Positions 24,663 to 32,693 of a DNA stretch of 64,000 bases are shown here, piece by piece. A program made the translations under genes and the position numbers. Origin of the DNA: Oscillatoriophycideae cyanobacterium NC_groundwater_1537_Pr4_S-0.65um_50_18. GTDB lineage: Bacteria > Cyanobacteriota > Cyanobacteriia > Elainellales > Elainellaceae. The stretch is from the NCBI GenBank assembly GCA_016208305.1, contig JACQYI010000081.1:84092-148091 (forward strand). The letters run 5' to 3'. Positions within the stretch are counted from its first letter, which is position 1, and every line of letters begins with the position of its first letter. The notes beneath the pieces were generated by a model. That model made no database searches, was not told where the DNA came from, and worked only from the letters and a program-made list of their open reading frames with translations.

Positions 24663-25556
24663 TTAAGACTTGCGCTTGAGAAGTTCTAAAAAGGCGTAAA
24701 TTGCTGGGGACAGCAGCGCATCGGCTAAAACGGCAACCCCGATGACGCGCGCGAGTGGAACAGGCAACGAATAGATCTGTACTGTGGGTGGAATTGGCTC
24801 TGCGGCTAACCGAGGCAAAATTGTAGCGCCCAACCCTTGGGCTACTAACCCGACGATCGTGGCATCTGTTCCCACCTCGTAAGCCACTTTCAACGAGTGC
24901 CCAAAGCTGCGAGCATGATCATAAACCTGCTGCATCATCACATAATCTATAGGCGGCATGATTAACGGCTGAGCCACGAGTTCTTCCCAGGTCAGCCGAT
25001 CGACTTGAAGTTTGAAATGGGGCGGCAACAAGGCCACATATTCATCTTGCAAGACTTCCCAGGCTTCTATCCCTGCTGTTGTAGGCATAAAGGTAAAGCC
25101 GATATCGGCACGCCCCTCCCGTAGAGCTTGCTCCACTTGAGGATAGTCATCTTGTTCGGAGAGGCTGACAGCGATCGCCGGAAAGCGTTGGTGAAATTCT
25201 GTAATCACTGCGGGCAAGAGATAGGTTGCAATGCTGCGAAAAGAGGTGATTCTTAGCTGTCCACCCTGTAGACCTCGCGCCAGCTCTGCCGCTTTTGTAA
25301 TTTCATCGGCTTGATGCACAATTTCTCTGGCATGTTGAACGATTTGCTGGCCTACGGGGGTAAGGCGAGCACCATGCCGCCCCCGCAAAAACAAAACGAT
25401 GCCTAAATGGTCTTCTAGGGCTGCGATCGCGTGACTCACAGCAGATTGAGACATCTCTAACTGCAAAGCGGCTTCAGTAAAGTTTTCATAGTCTGCCACC
25501 CTCACCAAAATGCGCAGTTGCGAGAGCTTCAATTGATTTTGAGGGTTGGCTTTCAC
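24663..25556 (-). CDS. LysR family transcriptional regulator
   Basis: A 297-residue LTTR. Residues 9-68 form the winged HTH (LRILVRVADYENFTEAALQLEMSQSAVSHAIAALEDHLG), followed by a linker helix and the periplasmic-binding-like effector domain (LRITSFRSIATYLLPAVI onward). Start GTG at 25556. It is divergent from the small gene at 25687, and the 130-base gap holds the symmetrical box TTCTTACACTAAGAA, a good T-N11-A LysR site. The small divergent gene is therefore a likely target. The inducer is unknown. Confidence 0.9.
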   Translation of the reverse strand: MKANPQNQLKLSQLRILVRVADYENFTEAALQLEMSQSAVSHAIAALEDHLGIVLFLRGRHGARLTPVGQQIVQHAREIVHQADEITKAAELARGLQGGQLRITSFRSIATYLLPAVITEFHQRFPAIAVSLSEQDDYPQVEQALREGRADIGFTFMPTTAGIEAWEVLQDEYVALLPPHFKLQVDRLTWEELVAQPLIMPPIDYVMMQQVYDHARSFGHSLKVAYEVGTDATIVGLVAQGLGATILPRLAAEPIPPTVQIYSLPVPLARVIGVAVLADALLSPAIYAFLELLKRKS

Positions 25557-25640
25557 TTTTTTCAGAGACTCTCCACGCTTCTACCATCGAATCTTCTCAT
25601 GGAAATGATGCAAGCTAGTTTTTGTAGCTTAGGCTACGGT

Positions 25641-25655
25641 TTCTTACACTAAGAA
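25641..25655. promoter_or_regulatory. Putative LysR-type box (T-N11-A)
   Basis: TTCTTACACTAAGAA is a perfect 6-3-6 inverted repeat with T and A at the ends, as LTTR sites require. It lies 31 bases upstream of the 93-residue gene and 85 upstream of the lysR start. Confidence 0.5.
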
Positions 25656-25686
25656 CATAAACAAAAACCTAGAGAGAGAAAGCAAT

Positions 25687-25968
25687 ATGAAATCTCAACT
25701 GAACTGGAACGACGCTCAAAATTCTGAAACCGCTACCTCTCAAATCTTTCAGAAAACCCAGCATAGCTTAGTGACTAAGCTCAATAACGTCTGGCAAAAA
25801 GCGATCGCCTTCCTAAATCCCTCATTTGAACCTCGCGTTTGGCCTAGCCAAGAAGCAGGTCAAACCACCTGGAATGCTTATGATCCTTCCACAAGAATAT
25901 CGATCGAGCAAGTCTCTGCGCAGGAATTACGCGCATGGTTAGAAGAGTTGCACTATCAGAACATCTAA
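25687..25968 (+). CDS. Small conserved cyanobacterial-type protein
   Basis: A 93-residue soluble protein with AGAGAGAGAA before the ATG at 25687. The C-terminal half, EPRVWPSQEAGQTTWNAYDP and then VSAQELRAWLEELHYQ, resembles small cyanobacterial proteins with a W...W...DP....S..E...WLE pattern. Function unknown. It is divergent from lysR across a symmetrical LTTR box and ends in its own terminator, so it is probably a monocistronic gene under LysR control. Confidence 0.7.
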   Translation: MKSQLNWNDAQNSETATSQIFQKTQHSLVTKLNNVWQKAIAFLNPSFEPRVWPSQEAGQTTWNAYDPSTRISIEQVSAQELRAWLEELHYQNI

Positions 25969-25992
25969 TTCCACTTATTTAGTCATCACCTT

Positions 25993-26029
25993 GCCCAGCT
26001 CTTGCCACCCGCACAGAGCTGGGCTTTTT
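25993..26029 (+). terminator. Rho-independent terminator
   Basis: A perfect 10-bp stem GCCCAGCTCT/AGAGCTGGGC with a 12-base loop and TTTTTG after it, 24 bases beyond the stop of the small gene at 25687. Confidence 0.9.
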
Positions 26030-26275
26030 GTCTCTACTGATGCCCTAGCTGTTGAATTATTTTCGATCTAGTAGAGTGATTATTCAAGTCCTTCTGATGT
26101 ACAATTTACGATCGCAACTGCATTGCATCACGCTTTCTGTAAAAGATATAGATTTAGTCTCTTAGCGGTACGCCGATTGCCCTAGCTTTAGGATTAGGAT
26201 TAGCGATCGCTTTCCATTGACTCGCCCAGATCACAGTCTCGCCCAGATCATAAACTCTGTATTTACTCCAACGGA

Positions 26276-26680
26276 CTACAGCTCAAAATAGTAGATGAGA
26301 TTACCCTCTGGAGTAACGTTAAAGTTAGCGTTAAACTCTTTGGCACGCTCGTCTAAATAGACTTTGGCTTCAGCCCCATCCAGCCCAGATTCCATAGAAA
26401 ACTGAAGGGGGGTGATGTTTCCATCGCTGGCTTTCAGTACCTTAAAGAAAGTATTGCGGAGGCGATCGCTTCGCTCTTGATGGTATTTGCGGTGGCCATT
26501 CCAAAACATCCAGCCGCCCAATGCCGCAGGCGGTAATCCAAAGAATGCGAAGGCTGCGATCGCGCCAGACCGATCTTCAGCAGTCGTATTATCTGCCGCT
26601 AAGTTTGTCATCATGGCTAGAGTGACCGCTAGCCCAAATCCAAGCAAAGTGCCTGCTGTAATTTTAGAAATTAGCTTCAT
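26276..26680 (-). CDS. Small membrane protein with C-terminal winged-helix-like segment
   Basis: A 134-residue protein with two hydrophobic helices (about residues 5-23 and 40-60), then a charged stretch and a soluble C-terminus (ITPLQFSMESGLDGAEAKVYLDERAKEF), which looks like a small winged helix. The ATG at 26680 (MKLISKITAG) is chosen over one 13 codons upstream because the hydrophobic segment starts there. The family is not recognised and the neighbours do not suggest a role. Confidence 0.6.
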   Translation of the reverse strand: MKLISKITAGTLLGFGLAVTLAMMTNLAADNTTAEDRSGAIAAFAFFGLPPAALGGWMFWNGHRKYHQERSDRLRNTFFKVLKASDGNITPLQFSMESGLDGAEAKVYLDERAKEFNANFNVTPEGNLIYYFEL

Positions 26681-26832
26681 AGGGTTATTGTTATGACTGA
26701 CAACGCTGTCTACCAGCACGTAGCGCTAAGAATGTTGCCATCCTAGCTTTAGCCAGTAGATTGCGCCACCTGATCCTAGCTCTAGCTTGCCCAAAGCCTC
26801 TTGAAAAAATCACTTTTATCCACTTACCCAAA

Positions 26833-27726
26833 CTACTCCCCTACAACTCTTCCTCTGCGTCGTCGCCGATACAGTAGAGTTGCTGCACCCCCAATGAGCA
26901 GTAAATAGGGGCTATAGACCATGAGCCAGATGCCAAGCTGCATCAAGTCAACCGTCAGCTTGCCGATCGATTGCGTTGCATCGTTCCAGCTGTTGGCTAA
27001 TTGCGTTTGCACTGCGGGCTGAGCTAAAACGGGAGCGATCGCAGACTCAAACACTAAATCGATCGTCGAGTAGCTGACCTGATTTTGTAATCTGCTGAGC
27101 TGGGCGTTAATCTGCTCAATGCTCTGGCGAATCGTGTTGAGTTCTTGCGTGACTTTGAGCACATCGCCAATATTGCCCGATCGATCCATAATTTGCAGCA
27201 CAGTTTCTTCGGCTTTGCGCAGATTTCGCAGCCGTGCTTGATAATCTACAAGCTGATCAGACACATCTTCAGCTTGCAGGACTTGCTGCTGTACCGTACC
27301 CAGTTTGGAAAGGGCTGCGATCGTGACATCGAGCTGAGCTTGCGGCACCCGAATTTTGACCGAAGCGATGTGCTGTGAACCTGCGGCAGGTGTTTGGTTT
27401 TGTAGGTTCATGACCTCGCCCTGCTGCTGCCGAGCGATCGTGGTGGCCTGTTCGATCGCCTGCTCTACGGAGTCAACCCTAAGGTTCAAATTTGCCGTCC
27501 GCACAAGCTGTGGCCGTGGAGCTGGTGCAGATATATTTGCGGCCATTTGCCCACCGTTTGTCGCTACAGATTCATCAGAGGCTTGTTCCATCACGGCTAC
27601 CCCTGACTGCGGTGCAGCCTGTTTTGTCGATTGGGGTGCTGAGCCACAGCTTGCCAAAATTGAAACGCCTAAGAGTGCCATTGCCAACAGCGTTGCATGA
27701 GCTTTCGATCGATGAGCGCGAACCAT
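26833..27726 (-). CDS. DUF4349 lipoprotein
   Basis: A 297-residue envelope protein. The N-terminus carries a lipoprotein signal with lipobox LASC (Cys about 27). The domain from about residue 75 (VRTANLNLRVDSVEQAIEQA) through a long coiled coil (about 160-215: VDYQARLRNLRKAEETVLQI, INAQLSRLQNQVSYSTIDLVF) to a C-terminal membrane helix (about 262-285) and basic tail RRRRRG is DUF4349. It is thus anchored at both ends. The family is of unknown function and probably acts in the envelope. Start ATG 27726. Confidence 0.88.
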   Translation of the reverse strand: MVRAHRSKAHATLLAMALLGVSILASCGSAPQSTKQAAPQSGVAVMEQASDESVATNGGQMAANISAPAPRPQLVRTANLNLRVDSVEQAIEQATTIARQQQGEVMNLQNQTPAAGSQHIASVKIRVPQAQLDVTIAALSKLGTVQQQVLQAEDVSDQLVDYQARLRNLRKAEETVLQIMDRSGNIGDVLKVTQELNTIRQSIEQINAQLSRLQNQVSYSTIDLVFESAIAPVLAQPAVQTQLANSWNDATQSIGKLTVDLMQLGIWLMVYSPYLLLIGGAATLLYRRRRRGRVVGE

Positions 27727-28031
27727 AGCTGCCCTTCCCTTTAAAACTGTATGTTGGCAGTATGCCCTGACAGTACGCTTTGATCAGATGGGTTGCAATT
27801 TTGGTAACTAAGCAGGCTAAGACTCATTCAATAGCAAGCCCATGTAGGTTGGCTTTACCTATCCTGCAATTCATTCCACCCACCTACTTAGCCATGTGGG
27901 TCAATGTTTAAAGGTTTAGAGGGAGCATTCGTAGCACTGTTGATCTCCGATGTCGCACTCATCCTAGCTCAGCTATTAAGCGAAGGTCATGCGTAGAGCC
28001 AAGAATCTCACTCTCTTTAGAGGTGGAAGTG
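27727..28031. other. Gene-free stretch with a repeat remnant
   Basis: 305 bases without a gene. At 27844-27887, GTAGGTTGG and CCCACCTAC form near-inverted ends of a 44-base element related to the one at 48836-48922. Confidence 0.45.
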
Positions 28032-29390
28032 TTAAGTGGGAGTGAACGTTTTCGTTCGAAAATACTGGCGGTATAGCTCGCAGCTTACAGTTACTTTGTT
28101 CTCCAGAGGGCTGATTAGCCCCATACTATTTAATTGATGAGTAAGGCTTGTTTCTAAATCTGTCAGTTCAAGGGTATTGAGAAGATGATGAAACGCCCGG
28201 AACAGATCCGGCTGTTGTTTGAAAATTGTCAAATGACGCTGTAGGTGATGGTGATAAATTCCTGTGGAGGTTGGAGCTGATGCTAAAAGTTGGCTCAGCG
28301 TGTGCTCCTCCCGACTAAGATGATAGAGAGTCGTATGGATCAGCGCAGGATGTCCCCCAACCATTGCCATCAATTGCTTGGCTGATTCTCCATCGCTCCA
28401 GTTGAGACCGTAGCATTGAGCAAGCTGTTGCACTTGAGCTAACGTAAATCCCGTAAGTTGCGTTGCTAACCCTACATTGAAGGGAGACTGATTCAACTGT
28501 AGCGGGACATACACTTCTGTAGAGTGGGCGATAACCAACCGCAGGTTCTGCCAGATAGGAACTCGTTTTGCCTCTTCGTACCAGGAACGCAATAGGGGTA
28601 GAACATCCTTAGCAACATGAGGATATTCAAAGATCTGGTTGAGTTCATCTATTGCAAGAACGAGAGGAGTCTTAATCTCCTCTAATAAATGCTGTCGCAG
28701 ATACAGAGTACAGCTTACTTTGCTGCCCATATCATCATCCCAGTAGTCATCTAGTTTTGGTTCGAGTTGAAGCTGATGAGTAATGCTGGCACATAAGCTG
28801 CGGAGAAATCGATTGAGGTCGGCACAAATGGCTTGATCCATCTGCTCTAAATTCAAGTAAACCGTGCGATATCCTTGTCTCTGAGCATGATCTAGCATAC
28901 GTAGAAGCAGCGAAGTTTTGCCCATCTCTCTAGGTGCTTTGACCCGAACCAGTGCACCTGGTTTACAAATTTCGTTGCACACCTGTGATTCGATGGGTGG
29001 ACGCATAATGTAGAACGGGGAATCGATCGCGATCGGCCCACTGGGAAAGGCTGGGGCGAGTGCTTGATTGGCATCGGGGATTGGGAACGCGATAATAGGT
29101 TGTTCCTGTGGCTTCGAATGACAGCAGGATGCAGCATATTCTTCCAGCAGAACGCGACAGTTTTTCTTGGTCAAACGCTGCCCAAGTAGATCTGAAAGTC
29201 GATGGAGCAGTTCAGGTGCAACGACATTGGTTAAATAACCCGGACTATACCCAACTTCTTCTGCAATCTGCATATAGGTTTGATGTTGCCAAATCCCACG
29301 CAAAAGTAATTTTTCTGCCGGATTGAGCGGACGGTTTTGCCTATCAGCTAACTCGCGGTTAAGACTCTCGAAGAAGGTGTCAACATTCAT
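28032..29390 (-). CDS. HTH-AAA (AAA-35) protein of the vWA-MoxR-associated type
   Basis: A 452-residue protein. Residues 1-85 form an HTH like that at the N-terminus of vWA-MoxR-associated proteins (LNPAEKLLLRGIWQHQTYMQIAEEVGYSPGYLTN). A linker leads to an AAA-like NTPase: FYIMRPPIE, P-loop APREMGKTSLLLRM (about 155-168), Walker B LVLAIDELNQIF, and a sensor region RLVIAHSTEVYVPL. The C-terminal winged-helix part (about 320-450) includes LTGFTLAQVQQLAQCYG and GGHPALIHTTLYHL. These multi-domain cyanobacterial NTPases are associated with signalling and conflict systems; the effect of this one is unknown. It starts 620 bases from the related AAA-CHASE2 gene and is read away from it. Confidence 0.82.
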   Translation of the reverse strand: MNVDTFFESLNRELADRQNRPLNPAEKLLLRGIWQHQTYMQIAEEVGYSPGYLTNVVAPELLHRLSDLLGQRLTKKNCRVLLEEYAASCCHSKPQEQPIIAFPIPDANQALAPAFPSGPIAIDSPFYIMRPPIESQVCNEICKPGALVRVKAPREMGKTSLLLRMLDHAQRQGYRTVYLNLEQMDQAICADLNRFLRSLCASITHQLQLEPKLDDYWDDDMGSKVSCTLYLRQHLLEEIKTPLVLAIDELNQIFEYPHVAKDVLPLLRSWYEEAKRVPIWQNLRLVIAHSTEVYVPLQLNQSPFNVGLATQLTGFTLAQVQQLAQCYGLNWSDGESAKQLMAMVGGHPALIHTTLYHLSREEHTLSQLLASAPTSTGIYHHHLQRHLTIFKQQPDLFRAFHHLLNTLELTDLETSLTHQLNSMGLISPLENKVTVSCELYRQYFRTKTFTPT

Positions 29391-29550
29391 GAGAATGGGT
29401 ACGCGGGGGTAGAGGACTTTAGAGAAATTTTAGAGCACAGTATGGGGTTTCCACGGGATATTTTATGCCAATTGTCTGGATAGTTCTAGTTCACCAGCAA
29501 TAAAATAGCAATTCTCATTATGGATTCTATAGGGGGAATGCTCGCCCTGA

Positions 29551-29590
29551 AGCCCAAAAAAGCCTGCCGCAGGTGGGCTTTTTTAGGCTT
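29551..29590. terminator. Bidirectional terminator-like hairpin
   Basis: AAAAAAGCC on the left pairs with GGGCTTTTTT on the right, around a CCTG-CCG-CAGG inner hairpin, giving a T-tract on both strands. No gene ends immediately beside it. The left gene is read away from it, so it may be a relic or may insulate the two divergent genes. Confidence 0.55.
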
Positions 29591-29816
29591 TGTTTCACAA
29601 TGAGAAGTGCTGGCAATAAAATGCTGATTTCAGCCTTTTCATCAAAGCAAATTTCTAATAACTCTTAATAAGATTACTCTGGCAATATTTGAGAATGCAT
29701 AGAACCCAGAGATTGCATTGTCAAGGTAACAGAGGGCAAGTTTCGGCCTTTGCCTCAAAAACAATGGATGTATTGCTATGAGATTTAATTGTTATGAGAT
29801 TTAGGAGTTGCCTGAT

Positions 29817-29951
29817 ATGGAAATACAATGCTATTCAACGAAAGAGTGGAATTATAACTGGCTTGAAGTGCTGCCTCAGCTCAATCATTCAAAGTTAAGA
29901 CCGCTTGACAATCGAGTTTTTGTGGCAGAAATTTTCGATCGTTATGGATGA
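29817..29951 (+). CDS. Possible 44-residue ORF
   Basis: An open frame of 44 codons (MEIQCYSTKEWNYNWLEV... to EIFDRYG) with a good AGGAG site 9-10 bases before the ATG. It lies upstream of the AAA-CHASE2 gene on the same strand, 58 bases away, and could be translated from the same message. No family recognised, and short length makes chance possible. Two copies of TATGAGATTTA just upstream are a small tandem repeat. Confidence 0.3.
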   Translation: MEIQCYSTKEWNYNWLEVLPQLNHSKLRPLDNRVFVAEIFDRYG

Positions 29952-30009
29952 TCCAGATGCTTCTACCACTTGTTCTTTTAGCCGCACATCAGTATTCTAA
30001 TTTTTCCGT

Positions 30010-32691
30010 ATGAATCAGTACCAAGTTGGTGGCAGTTTGAGTCAAGATCACCCTTACTATGTGGAACGGCGCGCAGATACTGAGCTTTACCAAGCTTTAA
30101 AGAGTGGTCAATTTTGCTACGTCTTTAATGCCCGCCAGATGGGTAAATCGAGTTTGATGGTGCAGGTGTTGCATCAGTTGCAGCAAGATGGCGTTTGCTG
30201 TGGTGCGATCGATCTATCTCGGATTGGTAGCGAAACTCTGACACTGGAGCAATGGTACAAAGGATTTGCGGTAGAACTGTGGCAGGCATTTGACTTGTTG
30301 GGCAAGGTGAACCTGAAGCGATGGTGGCAGGAGCGGTTTGATCTGTCTCCGGTGCAGCGACTGGGTCAATTTATTGAAGAAATCCTGCTGGCAGACGTAA
30401 AAAACGAAGAACCATCTCGACGGCAGTTCGTGCTGTTTCTGGATGAAGTAGACAGTATTCGAGGCTTAGATTTCTCGCTGAATGATTTTTTTGGGTTGAT
30501 TCGTGCCTGCTATAACCGTCGCAGTTTGCATCCTGAGTATCGGCGGCTCACGTTTGCGCTTTTGGGTGTGGCAACACCGTCTGATCTGATGACCGATCAT
30601 CAGAGAACGCCATTTAATATTGGTCGAGCGATCGACTTATGCGGGTTGCAGCAGGCGGATGCTCAACCATTGGCGCAAGGGTTGGTGGGCTATGTTCATG
30701 AGCCGTCGCTTGCCTTGCAGGAAATCTTGATTTGGACAGGGGGCCAGCCCTTCTTGATGCAGAAGGTGTGTCAGTTACTGGTCGAGCACCCCGTTTCGAC
30801 TCAATCTATGACTGATCGCGAGCATATTCATCAGCTAATCCAAAAATACATGATTCAAACCTGGGAATTTCAGGATGAACCAGAGCACTTGCGAACGATT
30901 CGCGATCGTCTGCTAGGTGATCACCAATTCACAGGACAGCTATTAGGCCTTTATCAGCAAATTCTGGATGATGAGGCAGTCGAATTTGATGGGAGCCGCG
31001 AACAGGTTGAACTCTTGCTCTCAGGGCTGGTCACTAATCAGCAGGGGCAGTTAGTCGTAAAGAATCCGATTTACCAAGCCATATTTAACCGAAATTGGGT
31101 ACGTCACCATTTAGCGCAGCTCCGTCCGTATGCCGAATTTCTTGATAGCTGGATTAGCTCTGGTAAAAGCGATGAATCTTATTTGCTGCGCGGACAGACT
31201 TTGCAAGATGCTCTGACATGGACATTAGGCAAGAGTTTGAGCCATGAAGATTATCAGTTTCTAGGGGCAAGTCAAGATTTGGCGAAACGAGAAGCGCAAA
31301 CTGCTCTGAAAGCTGTGGAACAGGCAAGCCAGATGTTAGCGACTGCTCGACAGCGTGCCAGTCGAGAGGTGCAAAAACGCCGCATGGGTTGGCACTGGAT
31401 GCCGGGCATGACGTTGAGTGTTGCAATTCCGGTTCTGCTGTTGCGTGGCTTGGGGTTGCTGCAAGGGCTGGAACTGGATTTGTTTGATCAGTTTGTGCGC
31501 TGGCGACCCCTAGAACCGATCGATCGCCGCATTGTGATTGTTGAAATTGACGAGCAGGATATTACTCAGGTGGGGTATCCAATGCCCGATCGCGTGCTGG
31601 CACAAGCAATTGAGACTATTCAAACGCAAAAGCCGCAAGTCATAGGGCTGGATATCTATCGCGATTTACCTGTCGAGCCAGGACATTCAGACTTAGTTCG
31701 AGTGTTTCAATCTACACCGAACCTGATTGGTATAGAGAAAGCAGTGGGTACTCCTGTTGCACCACCGCCAATTCTGGCTGAAAAACAGCAAGTTGGATTT
31801 GCCGATCAGGTGGAGGATGCTGATGGAACGGTGCGTCGGGCATTGTTGTCGGTAGGTGATGAAGATACGGCTCGATATAGTTTAGCGGTACAGCTTGCCC
31901 TGTCTTATTTAGTAACTAAAGGTCTTGCTTTGAAGCAGCTTGATGCAGCGGGGCGACGGTTTGAGCTAGGGAAAGCCATTTTTGAAAAATTTGAGCCGCA
32001 AGACGGTGGCTATATCAACGCTCAAGCCGGACAGAGCTACCAGATCTTGCTAAATTTCCGAGGTTCTGAGGCAAATTTTCTCACGATTCCACTGCGGCAA
32101 GTTTTGAATCGTCAAATTCCTGCTGACTTGTTCCACGATCGCATTGTTTTGATTGGCTACACTGCGGAGAGCGTTAACGATCGCTTCCGAACTCCTAATA
32201 ACGGCGGCTGGTTTAATTCGGCGCAGCCGATCAATGGGGTGACGCTGCACGCCAATATCGTCAGTCAAATCATCAGTGCTGCTTTGGATGGGCGACCCCT
32301 CATTCGGGTCTGGATTGAGCCAGTTGAATGGCTCTGGGTGCTGCTGGGGGCTGGGGTTGGAGCTGCGATAAGTTGGTCATTGCGATCGCCTTTGAAGCTG
32401 ATCATAGGCATTCTGCTTGTGAGCAGTGGATTAGTGGGCGGCGGCTATTTCGCATTGCTAGCTGGCTGGTGGATTCCAGTCGTGCCTTCCCTATTAGGAC
32501 TGTGGGGAACTGCAATCGTGATCATTATCATTACCGACAAACAGCGCGATCGGCTTCAGTTTCAGCGCACGCTTGCTCTACTGTTAGACGCACAGCGAGA
32601 CTATCCCACGGCAGGACGGATTGCGATCGAATACTTGAAGCTATCGGAAACGAAGGAGCATCAGGCACAAATCGATCGACAATTCAATTAA
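30010..32691 (+). CDS. AAA-35 NTPase fused to a CHASE2 receptor
   Basis: An 893-residue protein with an N-terminal cytoplasmic AAA-like domain (P-loop NARQMGKSSLMV near residues 40-51; Walker B FVLFLDEVDSIRG; FNIGRAIDLCGL), an additional winged-helix part, a helix at about 460-480, an extracytoplasmic CHASE2 domain (IVIVEIDEQDITQVGYPMPD, PQVIGLDIYRDLP, QVGFADQVEDADGTVRRALL, IVLIGYTAESVNDRF) and three C-terminal helices (about 775-855). A short cytoplasmic tail follows, with no enzyme domain. Signal output must therefore run through the N-terminal NTPase or a partner. The ATG at 30010 is the start. It ends three bases before the stop of the convergent exoprotein gene. Confidence 0.9.
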   Translation: MNQYQVGGSLSQDHPYYVERRADTELYQALKSGQFCYVFNARQMGKSSLMVQVLHQLQQDGVCCGAIDLSRIGSETLTLEQWYKGFAVELWQAFDLLGKVNLKRWWQERFDLSPVQRLGQFIEEILLADVKNEEPSRRQFVLFLDEVDSIRGLDFSLNDFFGLIRACYNRRSLHPEYRRLTFALLGVATPSDLMTDHQRTPFNIGRAIDLCGLQQADAQPLAQGLVGYVHEPSLALQEILIWTGGQPFLMQKVCQLLVEHPVSTQSMTDREHIHQLIQKYMIQTWEFQDEPEHLRTIRDRLLGDHQFTGQLLGLYQQILDDEAVEFDGSREQVELLLSGLVTNQQGQLVVKNPIYQAIFNRNWVRHHLAQLRPYAEFLDSWISSGKSDESYLLRGQTLQDALTWTLGKSLSHEDYQFLGASQDLAKREAQTALKAVEQASQMLATARQRASREVQKRRMGWHWMPGMTLSVAIPVLLLRGLGLLQGLELDLFDQFVRWRPLEPIDRRIVIVEIDEQDITQVGYPMPDRVLAQAIETIQTQKPQVIGLDIYRDLPVEPGHSDLVRVFQSTPNLIGIEKAVGTPVAPPPILAEKQQVGFADQVEDADGTVRRALLSVGDEDTARYSLAVQLALSYLVTKGLALKQLDAAGRRFELGKAIFEKFEPQDGGYINAQAGQSYQILLNFRGSEANFLTIPLRQVLNRQIPADLFHDRIVLIGYTAESVNDRFRTPNNGGWFNSAQPINGVTLHANIVSQIISAALDGRPLIRVWIEPVEWLWVLLGAGVGAAISWSLRSPLKLIIGILLVSSGLVGGGYFALLAGWWIPVVPSLLGLWGTAIVIIIITDKQRDRLQFQRTLALLLDAQRDYPTAGRIAIEYLKLSETKEHQAQIDRQFN

Positions 32692-32693
32692 AA

